Shown here: piece after piece, positions 1-12,212 of the stretch
Layout: every line of letters starts with the position of its first letter
Position numbering within the stretch: the stretch's first letter is position 1
NCBI GenBank assembly: GCA_021014325.1
Contig: CM037476.1
Coordinates: 19,380,827 to 19,444,826 of the forward strand
Source of the DNA: Plazaster borealis
Taxonomy: Eukaryota; Echinodermata; Asteroidea; Forcipulatida; Labidiasteridae
Reading direction: 5' to 3'
DNA: 64,000 bases
Translations under genes and position numbers: made by a program
The notes under the pieces: generated by a model
What the model was told of the DNA's origin: nothing
Database searches by the model: none
The model's input: only the letters and a program-made list of their open reading frames with translations

Positions 1-210
1 AATATCCCATCTCAAGTTGTTCTGAACAGTAACACCCAGTAGTTTCATGGATGTAGCACAATCAAGATTCACTGCATCTAGGGTATTTAAAGACAATAGA
101 ATGTCCCGCTTTAAGAAGCTAATTGACATGGTATGGCATTTTGAGAATTTGGCATAACGTCATTTTTCTTACACCAATCTGATAAGTCATGGAGGTGATT
201 TTGCATGTTA
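1..210 (-). mobile_element. LINE reverse-transcriptase fragment at left edge
   Basis: Reading the minus strand, short stretches in different frames look like the part of a CR1/Jockey-type reverse transcriptase just after the catalytic core: LHDLSDWCKKND near 150-190 and MKLLGVTVQNNLRWD near 1-45. The latter is the KLLGV...NL.W motif found after the YADD box of many non-LTR elements. The frame is broken by stops and indels, so this is a dead copy. It continues beyond the left edge. Confidence 0.6.
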
Positions 211-404
211 GTCTGTTCACCATGATGATAAAAGAAAATTACATTTAAAGCTAAATAATTTCATAGTTATTAACAGTTTACAAGTCAACTGTGAAGGGGG
301 AAATCAATAATGATGTATCATAGCCTTTACTCCTATTGTGTTCATCATAATATTGTCAACAAATTATGACTCAGCAATTAATCAGTAAGAGCATTTGATG
401 CTAT

Positions 405-761
405 TTAAAGGCACTGTACACGTTTGGTAATTACTCAAAATATATATAAGCATAAACACTGACTTGATAACGAGCAACAGAGAGCTGTTGATAGTATAAA
501 ACATTGTTGAAACGACTCCCTCTGAAGTAACGTAGTTTTTGAGAAAGAGGTAATTTCTCACTAAAATAATAAAAACTTCTTGCAAGAAGTTTTTATTCTT
601 ACATCTGAAAGCACACACATTTGTACGACAAGGGTATTTTTTCTTTCATCATTTTCTTGCAACTTCGATGACCAATTGAGCCCAAATTTTCACAGGTTTG
701 TTATTTTATGCATATGTTGGGATACACCGAATGAGAACACTGGTGTGTACGATGCCTTTAA
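405..761. mobile_element. TTAA-flanked MITE, family 1
   Basis: A non-coding element of about 350 bp with terminal inverted repeats beginning AGGCACTGTACACG and ending in GTGTACGATGCCT, flanked on each side by TTAA. The interior carries a hairpin, CTTCTTGCAAGAAG. The same family recurs near 30.6, 41.1, 45.9, 50.3 and 61.1 kb. TTAA duplication is typical of piggyBac and Kolobok DNA transposons; no transposase is present. Confidence 0.8.
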
Positions 762-2788
762 AAGCCTTCAACAACGACGTCCTAGTTTCGCGCATGTAAC
801 AGCTTGCTCGAGTTTGCATCGGTGTATAACAAGGATCACGACGATCGCCTTTTATTGCAGTATATATGGTCAAACGTAAAGTGAAAATTAAGGTCATCTT
901 AAAAAAAAATATTTAAACAAATTCTTAAGACTTGCAATCACATTAAACCTTATGTGAAATTTGACTCTGGAAATTCCCAATCCCAAAAGTCCAGATTTCT
1001 AATGGGGGAGGGGCACGGGTGGGGGGGGGCACGGACATCAATTAGTTACGCAACTGTCGAGGTGCCCGACTCGCAAAAACTCGTACGCTCTCGACGTCAA
1101 CATCAAGTCTATTATGGAAGAAGGGGCCAGACCTTGCCTTCCTCTATAATGCACAGCAAACAACCCAAATTTACAAACTATGGAAGATTTGGACCACTGA
1201 ACACACTGCACAACCAAGATCATCTGGATATACGTCGGGACGCAGCTAAACTAGTACAAGTGCCGCGTGTTGGATCGGAGCGCGTCAGACCTCCAGCCAA
1301 TCAGAACTCTCCAATAGGAGGTTCCGAGGTTGATTTATTTCTGAAATAATCGTATATTTCCGAGTTGTTCGTTTGTTTCTGAGTGGTTCGTTTATTTTTA
1401 AGTATTTGTCTTTATTTCCCTACTATGCTGTATGGCGCGCGCAGTGGGTTCCTCACTCACGGTGTTTTTGCATTTTTTGTCTGCATTGTAAAAGCTATTC
1501 CATGTATTAAGCTTTTTGTATTAATGTTTTGTTAATAGTTTCTATACGCAGTATTATTATTTTTAATGTGAAGTATGTGTTATATTTTTGAGTTACTTCT
1601 AAAAATGTTTTTTTTATCTAAATTCATTTACCTTTTAGAATTTTGTTAGGAACTATAATAATCCTTTTTTGGGGACTTGTATTTATTTTATTTCATGTAG
1701 GTATGTAATTTATTTATTTACTTGTTTATTATTATAATTTGTTTTGTTTTTTTTGTTTGGGGGGGGGGGCATTTTACTTTTGTTTTGTAATTTTAATTGT
1801 TGTGTCTGTGTAAACTCTTTAAATAAGTGTGATTTAGTGTCATTTTTTGTTTTTTTGTTTGCTCCATTGGCCACCCATACTTGTGAAGCTAGCAGCACGA
1901 GGTCTTAAACAAAAAGACATGAGAAAACCGCCTCTTTTGAAAAATAGGACAGTACACCGAAAATCCCTGTCACCCCGTTCAACCCTGCATCGTACGCATG
2001 TCTTACGGAAAATACGTACACACAGGCAGGGCCAGCTGCCGTATAGCCTGCCCGATATGGGGCAGAGGGTCCCCCCAAATGTTCCCATACTATAACACAT
2101 TATTTTTCTCTTGAATAGAACTCTCCCCCTAAAATTCTCAAAAGAATTCCTGAGATTCCAAGCACACAATGAAGACACGATGGGGGGGGGGGGTACACCA
2201 TGCCCCATATCGAGCACCAATTGAGCTGCCGACCGACCAGACACACACAAAAACGGACATATCACAGTATGTGATAATGCTGGCCGTCCGGGTACAGCTT
2301 GGTGTCTATAATATGATTTTTTGTAATTTTCAACAATATGACATGTTACGCGTATTTGTACATGTTTTACCTTTTCCAAGATTTCCGTTCATGTTAGGAT
2401 GAATTTATGAAACATCTTTACTATTTATAACTACAGGTGAGTTTTTAATTTTTGAATTTTTTAGAGTAATATATAGCATTTTTTCTTGAAGTTGTGCTTA
2501 ACATTTTAAAATCATGCAGTTTTTCTCCAAAACATATCTCTGGAAGAACAAAGTAAGAAACCGGTGCACTTTGAAATATCTTTTCAACAGTTTTTTTTAT
2601 TATCGCTTTTTGTGAGCAAAACAATTTGCCACATTTTGTACTCTTATTGCATCATAATATCAAAAGAAAAATACGCTCACCTTTTTATTTACAATAACAC
2701 TTCATTATCGGGAAAGCTGACAAAAGTACAAGTTTATTTGTGGTTTGGGTGGTTATGATTTAAGTAGGCCTAAAGGGATACATTTTTT
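762..2788. other. No gene recognised; T-rich and G-run sequence
   Basis: I see no exon here. Several frames stay open but have no protein-like composition. Positions 958-1050 (a CTCTGGAAATT start, then G-runs) are related to 48978-49090, so they are probably a dispersed repeat. Positions 1500-1860 are T-rich low complexity. Confidence 0.5.
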
Positions 2789-3040
2789 TCCTCAAACTCA
2801 GCCGAAAAGAGGAGGGGATAGAATTTTCTATCCCTTGTTCCTCAAACTTAGCCGAAATGAGGAGGGGATAGAATTTTCTATCCCTTGTTCCTCTAATCCA
2901 GCAGAAAGAGGAGGGGATATAATTTTCTATCCCTTGTTCCTCAAACCTAGCCAAAAAGTGGAAGGGGTAGATTTTTTTTTATCCTTTGCTGCTTAAGCCC
3001 AGCGAAACAAGAGGAGGGGGATATATTTTGTTATCCCTTT
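2789..3040. repeat. 50-bp tandem repeat, about 5 units
   Basis: Units start near 2791, 2841, 2890, 2939 and 2987. Each carries a CCTCAAAC box, a GAGGAGGGGAT box and a near-palindrome, GGGATAGAATTTTCTATCCC, except that the last units are decayed. No coding sense is apparent. Confidence 0.85.
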
Positions 3041-3261
3041 GACCTAAAAAAAATGCGTTACATTGCTAATAAATAACTGGAATTTATCCATTTTTAAATG
3101 TTAGCATAGAAAAGTTAGATTGATTTGTAAAATCTGGAGCATGTTTTTCACAATTTGGAGGAAAATAAGGTAAAAGAAAAATTTGATGCTTTAAAATCCT
3201 GTTTCGATTACAATTATCGGACTATAATGAAAATTTTAAGCTGTAATTTTGAAAATGAAAA

Positions 3262-3654
3262 AACGCATTGTACACGTTTGGTAATTGGAGCCTGTTTGTT
3301 TCAATCCTATATAGTTGTAGATATACCATCAAACTAACCTGTGAAATTTTTATTTCCAAAAGGTGGTAGCGTTTTTGAGATATTGCCGAAAATCTGGAGC
3401 GGTTTCTGCCACTCAGAAAGAATAATCTGCATTAGAATACCGGTACACTATATGAGAAGGGTTACCGTAACGGTTCTCAATATTCAAAATATTTTGGGGA
3501 TAAAAGTGATATATTTTTCTATAACCGCAGTCCTTCGAAGTAAAAAGTCTCTCAAAATGCATTATACTATCCAAATCTGCTGTACTTCTTACCAAGTAAA
3601 TTTGTATTGCCATAAATTTTCAGAGTCATTACCAAACGTGTACGATGCCATTAA
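3262..3654. mobile_element. MITE, family 2
   Basis: About 390 bp bounded by TTGTACACGTTTGGTAATTGG on the left and its inverse, CATTACCAAACGTGTACGAT, on the right. The interior (TATAGTTGTAGATATA, TCTGGAGCGGTT) matches the copies near 9.1, 25.2, 51.5 and 63.2 kb. It lies just beside the left limit of duplication copy A. Confidence 0.75.
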
Positions 3655-5077
3655 ATATGAACCTGTTTATCGTTCCTTTCTTTGCCTGTTCCCCCTTTTT
3701 CTACCGTTTTTCTTCAAATGATGAGGGGTGTGGGGCAGCTACCCCTGCCCCCCCCCTGCGGCGCCGCCCCTGACATCAATATGTATGACAAAATTCACCT
3801 TGTGCTCCAAATCGTGAAAATTGACGCCAATGATCATGACAAATTTCACAACTTGTGCCCTAAGTAGTAAATAATTGTTAACGACAATATTTAGAACTTG
3901 TGCATAAGTCTTTAAAATTGACGCTAATATTTCCGACAAATTTCCGAGTCGTAAATAGTAACGCCAATGTTTGACGCCTATGTGATGAGTATTGACGTCA
4001 ATATTTTTGTCCGATGACCCTTCAGGGCCACCATAAACTTGCAATTATCATCCGTTTACAATAAACAAGTGGTAAATTTTTAGTATTATCATTCTGCGAT
4101 GCAAGCGGGAAAGGTATTGTTTAAAATTATAAGGAAAGAAACGGGTTTGAGTTAAAGAAATTTAAAAACTATAGTTTTACAAATGTTTAAAGGACAAACA
4201 AAAGCACAACAATTATTACAAACGTAATATGGACGCTTAAAGGTAGGGTCATCGCTTGGTTTTTGTCAACATAATGCTGTTTATAGGCCAAATTATCAAC
4301 AACAAGTACAATAAAAGTCACGTGTGAAAGTTTCAGCTGAATACAGTGTCTACTTGTTAAGAAAACAGCAAAACAAATTCACGGTATTTTCATGAGAACG
4401 TCGAATCCATGCACGTTTAGCGAGGTGACAGCGGATACCAACCGCATCTTTGGCCGCAGCTGTTCGCGAACGGACACCATCCCTCGGAAATCTGAGAAAA
4501 TATTCATGCATGAATCGTTTCTAAGATTCAAATTTTTTCGATATAGGGCCTTCTTTTATTGATTTATAATCAACGGGGGCACTTCAGACGGAACAACTTC
4601 GCGGGATGCTTACTACCATTACCATCTTTATAAGAAGTAAGCTTTCGGATAAAAAATACACTATTTTCTCCCCGGGATCATTACCAAATATGACCCTATC
4701 TTTAACATCATTGTTACGTCTTTAAATCGTACCAGTCAGGACCTATAGTGGAAGTGCACCCGGTACTTGGATTATTTTCAAATCAATATGTCAGATTTAT
4801 ATTCTAAGAGCACGTCAGTATTTGTTAGAGTGGTGTCAACTATAATTTTCAGTTGAAATTAAACCTTCAAGAGTGAAACATTCGATCCCTTCAAGACGAT
4901 GCAATTGTTATTGTTATTTATATATACCGAGATTTACATAAATTACCATTATAATGCTCAGCTTTGTAAAAGTCACGATAATTTGATACTTGGTGACATT
5001 CTGTGTTTTCTAACAACAATAGGTGATATCAATTATAACATTACACGTTTTTTGCTTTGTTTAAATTTAAAACTTAC

Positions 5078-5407
5078 CTTTTCAGCTGCTGTTTCGTTTG
5101 AAGAACCGAAGTACGAAAAAAAGTCATCATGCTTGTAACTCTGGGGGAATTCTTCTTTCCTCGCGTGGTTCAGCTGACATATACCACTGGTGCCATCGTG
5201 ATTGAATGACAAACAGCTACTGTTTCTCCAGCAGAGCATCATACACTGAATCCGACCGGTCCCAGTTTGAACCAGGAACGAGTGACCGATCAATGCATGG
5301 TGTTGGTCGGGCAAGAACATGCTGCCACAACCAGCCGAGATCGGAGAAACTTTGTGACATAACATTAAGCCTAAAACCAGTGTGGCTACCGCCAGCGCTG
5401 TCATCAT
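5078..5407 (-). CDS. Exon 1 of secreted PAN/apple-domain protein (copy A)
   Basis: Exon encoding about 110 residues from an ATG at 5407. A methionine follows at once, and the open frame further upstream has no ATG. Residues 1-26 form a signal peptide with a hydrophobic core (TALAVATLVLGLMLC) and a likely cleavage near SPISA/GC. A PAN/apple-like start follows, with GHSFLVQTG, CMMLCWRNSSCLSFNHDG and a conserved KEEFPQSY-FSYFGSS tail; the cysteine spacing resembles invertebrate apple domains. The exon ends in phase 0 at a strong donor, AAAAG/gtaagt (exon end 5078). PAN domains bind proteins or glycans outside the cell; no catalytic role is expected. The downstream exons of this copy were not found between 1 and 5078 and probably lie off the left edge. 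The Thr-rich and F5/8C exons of the other copy predict what they encode. Confidence 0.75.
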
Positions 5408-5857
5408 TACACCCAGTGCGTCCGCTCTCCGGACCAGTCTACCCACAACTGGTCGTTGATGAGATACACGACCAGATATACCGATCTTGAATCCTATTTT
5501 CCCCTCAGCAAGATCACGTGATTTACTTCTAAAATGGGCGAGTTCATTTTACCTATGGGGTAACCAGTAGGGACAAATCCTTCTTCTCTTGTGTTTGCTG
5601 TCAACTCGACGCAATTTATTTTGACAATTTCCTTTCACACATTCCAAAACAACACACGGAATTCCATTGATGGGATAATGAGGTCTTATATACAGAGAAA
5701 AATAATTTGAATTCCTGGCCACTCTCCCTCTGGTTGAATACTACCTCGTGCATTATCTACGGCAGCAATATACAATTATTAAAGTCGTTATTGAGGTAAT
5801 GCGGAAATGCCTGGTTACAGAACAATAATGACGGCAAGCTGCAATGTCGGTTATAGC
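5408..5857 (-). promoter_or_regulatory. 5' flank/promoter region of PAN-domain gene, copy A
   Basis: Sequence directly upstream of the exon, conserved in copy B (39346-39777) and, without an exon, in copy C (7978-8280). A CACGTG-type E-box (ATCACGTGAT) sits near 5514-5523, and it is partly kept in the other copies (TCACGTGATT in B, TCACGTAATT in C). No TATA box is obvious. Calling it a promoter rests on position and conservation alone. Confidence 0.45.
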
Positions 5858-6783
5858 AGTGTTCATTGGTTTTGAACGTACGTCGGTCGGTTGACTACGT
5901 CAGAGCCAATGAACAGCTCTCCTAGGATAGCTCCACCCAAAATGTTCATGCACGACGGTCGTTGAATACAGTGCCTTTATTGTGAGTCATTAGCAGGGTG
6001 AATATTCATGCCTCAGCCTCAGCCTCAGCGATGACGAAACACTGGCATGCTTACCGCGCTATTCGAAAGCGAATAAATAGACGGTGTGCATGTGACATAC
6101 TGAATAATACAAAGAGTCCCTCAAAAGACAACGTGAGTAAAGACAGTCGTACCTGAGATATGAGATGCAGTGCCGTATATCCGCGTTGAAATATGGGGGG
6201 AGCGTAAATGTTGGTACAGCTAATGTGAGACTTTTGAAAATGCTCTCTGGTGATTCTAATAAAATATTTTGGAGAATAACGACACATTGTTGTGCATTCT
6301 CAGCTACTATAAGTTAACTGTTGAGCAAGTATGGTTTAAAATGTGTTTTTTCTCTTGACTGTCACGCTCTTTCAAAATGTGTGATTGGAAGTAAGAGAAG
6401 CGTTCAACACGTATTGTGAAGTCTTAAATGACGTAAAGGGCCTTTCTTGGTTTGCAAATTAATCATCATAAGATCTTTTTTGTCACTATGGCAAAGTCCG
6501 GGGTTAATCCTCAAGGGCTCTTTCTCTGCCAAAAAAGTGTAAAGGAAATATATCTTCACATCAATTAACACCGCCCCCAGAATTACTCCCGTTATGAGGT
6601 GAGATTATCATTGTACCGGCGGTATATTCACTTGATCGAACATGCCTGCAAATACTCAGCGAATTAGTTATTACATAGAGATTCCTTCCTCCATGGTTAT
6701 TAGCAGATGTAGTAAAATTCGGACAGGAATTCAGTGATGTGAACTTCGTAAAGATAGATCAGTTGTTTCATATTTAATTTAAC
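5858..6783. other. No gene recognised
   Basis: No exon-like sequence. GTTCATTGG near 5870 and CCAATGAAC near 5907 form a short inverted repeat, possibly a MITE remnant. Confidence 0.4.
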
Positions 6784-7977
6784 TCGACGTCGGTCTCGAC
6801 CGTCGGATAAACAGAGGTTTGAAAATAATTATATTTTTTAGTCTCGACCGTCGGATTTACAGGGATTTGTAAAGATGTTTTGTAGTATCGACCGTCAGAT
6901 TTATAGAGGTTTTGTGAAGATGTTTTATAGTCTTTACCGTCGGATTTACAGAGATTTGTCAAGATGTTTTGTAGTCTCGACCGTCGGATTTACGGAGATT
7001 TGTAAAGATGTTTTATAGTCTCGACCGTCGGATTTACAGAGATTTGTCAAGATGTTTTGTAGTCTCGACCGTCGGATTTACGGAGATTTGTCAAGATGTT
7101 TTGTAGTCTCGACCGTCGGATTTACGGAGATTTGTAAAGATGTTTTATAGTCTCGACCGTCGGATTTACAGAGATTTGTCAAGATGTTTTGTAGTCTCGA
7201 CCGTCGGATTTACGGAGATTTGTCAGGATGTTTTATAGTCTCGACCGTCGGATTTACAGAGATTTGTCAAGATGTTTTGTAGTCTCGACCGTCGGATTTA
7301 CGGAGATTTGTAAAGATGTTTTGTAGTCTCGACCGTCGGATTTACGGAGATTTGTAAAGATGTTTTGTAGTCTCGACCGTCGGATTTACGAAGATTTGTC
7401 AAGATGTTTTGTAGTCTCGACCGTCGGACTTACGGAGATTTGTCAAGATGTTTTGTAGTCTCGACCGTCAGACTTACGGAGATTTGCCAAGATGTTTTGT
7501 AGTCTCGACCGTCGGACTTACGGAGATTTGTAAAGATGTTTTGTATTCTCGACCGTCGGATTTACGGAGATTTGTAAAGATGTTTTGTAGTCTCGACCGT
7601 CGGGTTTACAGAGATTTGTAAAGATGTTTTGTAGTCTCGACCGTCGGATTTACGGAGATTTGTAAAGATGTTTTATAGTCTCGACCGTCGGATTTACAGA
7701 GATTTGTCAAGAAGTTTTGTAGTCTCGACCGTCGGATTTACAAAGATTTGTAAAGATGTTTTGTAGTCTCGACCGTCGGATTTACGGAGATTTGTAAAGA
7801 TGTTTTATAGTCTCGACCGTCGGATTTACAGAGATTTGTCAAGATGTTTTGTAGTCTCGACCGTCGGATTTACAGAGATTTGTCAAGATGTTTTGTAGTC
7901 TCGACCGTCGGATTTACAGAGATTTGTAAAGATGTTTTGTAGTCTCGACCGTCGGGTTTACAGAGATTTGTCAAGAT
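6784..7977. repeat. 44-bp satellite array, about 27 units
   Basis: A head-to-tail array with the unit core CTCGACCGTCGGATTTAC, GAGATTTGT, AAGATGTTTTGTAG. Point variants alternate along the array (TTTACAGAG/TTTACGGAG, GTCAAGATG/GTAAAGATG), which suggests higher-order duplication of unit groups. The first units near 6784-6900 are the most diverged. The array stops abruptly at 7977, where promoter copy C begins. 44 is not a multiple of 3, so it is not a coding repeat. Confidence 0.95.
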
Positions 7978-8280
7978 GCATACACGACCAGATATACGGT
8001 ACTTGAATCCTCTATCCCCTCAGCAAGATCACGTAATTTGTTTATAGAATAATGGGTGCATTCATGTTACCTATATGGGGTAACCATAGGGACAAATATT
8101 CTCTTGTTTGCTGTCAACTCGACGTAATCTATTTGGACAATTTCCTTTCACACATTCCAGATAAACACACGGAATTCCGTTGATGGGATAATAAGGTGTT
8201 ACATAAAGAGAACAATAATTTGAATACCTGGCCTCCTCTGGTTGAATACTATCTCGTGCATTATTTACGGCAGCAATAGA
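7978..8280 (-). repeat. Promoter-only third copy (copy C) of PAN-gene 5' flank
   Basis: This matches 5465-5760 and 39400-39690: ACACGACCAGATATAC, the AGCAAGATCACGT box, GTCAACTCGACG, the CACACGGAATTCC stretch and CTCTGGTTGAATACTA. Homology begins just upstream of the exon and stops near GGCAGCAATA. The position where exon 1 should lie is occupied by the 44-bp array. So a truncated duplicate keeps only the flank. Confidence 0.85.
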
Positions 8281-9090
8281 CTGTGCAAGTCTCGCACATA
8301 TTCGAACTTCCGGGACCATTGTGGTCCCAACCAATTATGGAGTTTTCACGTGGGCAGAATTTTGTTTCGTAAAGTATTTTAGTTTAACATGGTTTATGGC
8401 CATGACAATTATATATGATGTTGGGAATGTATTACTAAGTGATAAACGATATGAAAATAAAACCAATTCAACAAAATAACGAAGAAATCCGAGAATAAGA
8501 CTTGAACTCCGTTTCCGATTACTTGTAAACAATTAAGAATGCTGCCCAACTGTCCGTAACTCACACAGTACACAGTTAATTTTAACCAGAATTTCTAAAG
8601 AATGATTTTAATGATTTAAAACACCAACGTTTGTTGCCATGAAAATGGCTAGCAGAATGTACGTAGTTCAAATTTAACAGCTAATGAAGGAAAAAGCTTA
8701 AAGACCAACTTGAACAAAAACGGCATTCAAGTGATCTTTGCTTAATTTTTTTTCAATCAATTTATGGAATTTGAGTTCACATGAGATTAACAAGATTTTA
8801 ATTGTGTAAAAAACAACCATTTTGAAGGCCTTTCTCCGGTGCTTTTTAGAAAGATTGGCGAAAAGCCCAGTTACGTCATCACTCATGTTACGTCATAAGT
8901 GGGAGCTCCGTTTTGTATAGTAGCTTAGTTGCAGCATGGAGGTATAACAAAGCAACAGCCCACACATTACGTTAAAGTACTGTCATTTTGACGCACCACG
9001 CCAACGGTTTTCAAAACCTTGAGGTTGGGGCCTAATTTTTGCTAAATGATAACGAAAATTTAAGAAGTTTTCAAATATCAAAATTACATT
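8281..9090. other. No gene recognised
   Basis: Unique-looking AT-rich sequence with no exon-like frame and no clear repeat. Confidence 0.4.
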
Positions 9091-9482
9091 TTAAGGGATT
9101 GTATACGTTTGGTAATTGGAACCCACTGTTTGTTTCAATCCTATATAGTTGTAGATATATACCATAAAACTAACCTGTGAAACTTTGACTTCAAAAAGGT
9201 GGTAGCATTTTTGAGATATTTCCGAAAATCTGGAGCGGTTATGTCCACGCAGGAGGAATAATCTGCGGTTGGAATACACTATCTGAGAAGCGTTACTGCA
9301 GTACCAGATTCAAATTTTTGGGGACTCAAAAACTGATATCTTTTTCTATAACCGCAGTATTTCGAAGTGAACATTTTCTCAAAATGCATTATACTATCCA
9401 AAACTGCTGTACTTCTTACCAAGTAAGTTTTTATTGCCATAAATTTTCAGAGTCATTACCAAACGTATACAGACCCTTTAAA
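9091..9482. mobile_element. MITE, family 2 (complete copy)
   Basis: About 390 bp with termini TTAAGGGATTGTATACG and its inverse, CGTATACAGACCCTTTAA. The outer TTAA may be the duplicated target. The interior matches 3262-3654, including CAATCCTATATAGTTGTAG and CTGCTGTACTTCTTACC. Confidence 0.8.
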
Positions 9483-10188
9483 TGATAAACAAACACATTA
9501 TAAACAAGGGTAATAGCATTCCCGTTAATAAAATTCGCTCAATTAGCCGTAAAAGGGTATAAACCAATAGCTGCTCTTGGTGTCTTCTTGGTTTATTTGG
9601 AAGGATTTGAAACCTAAATCTAATTTTATCTATAAAGAGTTATTTAGCTGAAAAAACACAATAAACACTCCCAAAAACTGTAACCTCGGAAGAATTTCGC
9701 ATTATCAACAATAAAGAAAAAACCCTGAAAATGTTATATTTTAGCGTATTTTACCGAACGGGGTTTAAATAGAGAGATAATAACAGACACAATATGTTTG
9801 TGGTGGATCTTAGAAAGAATTTGCAAAAAAGAAGAGGAAAAAACATTAATGGTTGCAGCTGTAACTCATGAATTACAATCTTTACTTGTCCCTAGATCAC
9901 TGTGAATCTTTCTTTACCCTCTTTTTCGTTTTCTCCAGCAATCCTGAATACTATCTTTGAATAAACGACGAAAGGTGCCAGACTACTTTCCCTTCCAGCC
10001 TCGATTTGGTAATGTTGGTTTGAATCAGGGAAAAAACAAAATGTCTACAGTTTTAAACCATTACATTCAGTATTAATAAGAAAACAAAACACATAGTGAC
10101 TAAAACACTTTGTTGCCATTTCTTATCATAAATGCGTTGAAGATGGGCGTACCAACAACAACAACATAAAAATACTGTTAATAATAAT
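9483..10188. other. No gene recognised
   Basis: AT-rich sequence with no exon or repeat I can support. Confidence 0.4.
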
Positions 10189-10239
10189 GGCCGTGCGATA
10201 AAGGCCCGAGCCGAAGGCGAGGGCCTTTATCGCACGGCC
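10189..10239. repeat. Perfect 19-bp inverted repeat (hairpin)
   Basis: Arms GGCCGTGCGATAAAGGCCC and its exact complement flank a 13-base loop, GAGCCGAAGGCGA. The GC-rich arms contrast with the AT-rich surroundings. It is probably a foldback element or its remnant. A transcript would form a very stable stem. Confidence 0.9.
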
Positions 10240-12212
10240 ACGACCCTGCAAGGTTTTAAACGGCCGTTTAAGAACGAGTCCCTACTCTTTTATTCCCATT
10301 CATAAATGCCCTTTTGTTGAAAAGCGAAAAAAATTACAAGTAGGCCTATAGACAATCTGTGACAATCTGTTTGAATTGTTGAGCGAATTTTCGAAGTTTG
10401 TATCCTCCCGTACCCCAATTTCGCGCATCACAAATATTCGCGCAGGTACCTTTCCGACGCATATTATTTTGTTTACAATACGCAGTGACTCAATTTTTTT
10501 AATTTCATGAAAGTATAAAGCCTGATAAACAATTTCCTGCGAAGATGTGGAAAATCAAAGCCTTTCCGGTAAGATTTTAGATAAACTACAAATGTAGTAT
10601 ACAATCTTACCTTTTTAGACTAAATACAAAACATAGCTAGATTTTTGGTCGATTAAAAAAACCCCAAAAAACACTGAAAGTTCTGTGCGTATCGTCTGCC
10701 ATACTTCAAGACTTAAATTACAAGACCACGTGATTTTCATTTAACAACAGAGGGCGTACAAAATACTACGGAAGGTTGAAGTGGACGTGCGCCTTATAAT
10801 CCTTTTTTCAGAAATTACCAATTGTTTGCATTTAACTGGGCGCGGGGCTTACCAACTTTGTGATAACAGCGCAGAGTCCATTTCCCACCTCGCCAACCCC
10901 ACCACCCCTTCCCGTAAATAATTATCACTGCCGATTTCAACCGGCAGCTTCCCTGCCGCACGGACTAAAGCATAGAAGAAAGGTCGGGACAATAGGGACT
11001 CCGTAGTGGCGTTCCAGCCCAAGTGCGCGAATTCATGTGACGGAAAACGAAACTTGACAAATCGGGGTAGATTGCAGACGACGAGTTTCGTTGTGCTTGA
11101 CGATGTTCTGCGGGCTTCAAATTCTCCTCTCAGGTGGGCTTTGACATCAGACAATTAAAATTAAAGCTAAAAGATGTTCTTGATTCTGTTAATCAAGTCA
11201 AAATTCAATTTCAATTCTTACGTGCGCGAATAATGGGGATACGAGGATACATTTCAAAAACTTTTGTAAAATTCTGTTTTGTGCGCGTTGGTTTGTGTGT
11301 ACGCGCGTGTACAAAAAGACTACGCGCGGGTATACTAATAGCTATGTACTGCGTTCCGCGTAAGTAAATTGGTGTAAATGAGCGTGCGCGCCCAACACGC
11401 GAAGCCAGCCGGTCTTAAACATAGATATAGAATTAAAATAACTAGATCGGCCGCGCGTACATACGCGCCATTGCCTGTGTAGAAACATTTTTGGTTCGCC
11501 ATGGACGCGGTAAAATGTCACGTGCTGACGGCAACGCGGTGGATAAAAATAATTACAATGCCAATTTCGTGTTACTAACAAGTAGGGTGCATATAAACGA
11601 TCGTCTTAACATTAACTTAACATTTTCGTGGGTAGCCAATGCAGTTCAAACTATCCAATTAACTAGTAATTATTTTAAATTCAATTAATTCAGTTAAATT
11701 CAGATACACATTAATTTCCATACTTCTATGAAAAGGTCGACAAGTATACATGTAGCTATGGAGTAGAGCAAAAAAACATTAAGTAGCAGTAAGCAGGATA
11801 AATGTAATAATAAGAGTATGTGGCTGTTTTGATAAGTAGAAGCTTGTACAAAAAAAACAGACAGACAGACAGACAAACAAAGAAACAACACAAACAGACA
11901 GACATGCAAACAAAAGAACAGACGAACATAAGACATGACAGCTACTCTGAAAACAAGATAGATTAGAGATGCTACAACGAATTCATAATTATCGAAAAGA
12001 CGCCCCATGTACTATGAAATTCTCAGTAAAGAACACACCCCCTCTAAAACAATTTAAAGAATTAAAAAAAAAATATATATATATATATATTGATAAAAAA
12101 GTTTACAAAAATAATAAAGATAACAAAAATGAAATTAAATAATGAAAAAATAATTAAATATATAAATAAATAAACAAATAAATAAATAAATGAATAAATG
12201 ATCGATGTTGCT
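10240..12212. other. No gene recognised; repeat and low-complexity stretches
   Basis: Positions 11405-11535 hold a repeat found inverted at 13800-13935. A CAGA microsatellite lies near 11855-11905. From 12055 to 12205 the sequence becomes TA- and TAAA-repeat, leading into a Tx1-like LINE fragment. A minus-strand open frame at 10849-11154 has no recognisable domain. Confidence 0.45.
11405..11535 (+). repeat. Dispersed repeat, member of an inverted pair
   Basis: Shares GGTCTTAAA, CATAGATATAGAATTAAAAT, ACTAGATCGGCCGCGCGTAC and CACGTGCTGACGGCAACGCG with the opposite strand of 13800-13935. A fragment with the ATAGATATAGAATTAAAAT core also occurs near 42805. Confidence 0.75.

Larger units (their letters stand above)
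3665..5857 (-). repeat. Segmental duplication, copy A
   Basis: This block is the partner of 28893-39777. Matching landmarks in order are the CCTTTCTTTGCCTG/GATGAGGGGTGTGGGGCA segment (3685-3740 against 28900-28960), the TTGACGCCAATGATCATGAC segment (3820/29045), the AATATGGACGCTTAAAGG segment (4228/30088), exon 1 of the PAN-domain gene (5078-5407) and the promoter up to GGCAAGCTGCAA...GTCGGTTAT (5830/39760). Copy A lacks the three insertions present in copy B, so it approximates the pre-insertion state. Confidence 0.85.

Noticed and set aside
1840..2379. 179-codon minus-strand open frame
   Set aside because: Composition and lack of any motif suggest chance; it spans G-run low-complexity DNA and no splice model fits.
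5408..5446. Extension of the PAN exon frame upstream to a GTG
   Set aside because: Animal genes use ATG; the first ATG pair (5407) gives a proper signal peptide start.
6784..7977. Array resembling a CRISPR
   Set aside because: Units are contiguous 44-bp repeats without unique spacers, in animal DNA with introns.
10849..11154. 101-codon minus-strand open frame in GC-richer DNA
   Set aside because: No domain recognised and no matching exon phase with the F5/8C gene.
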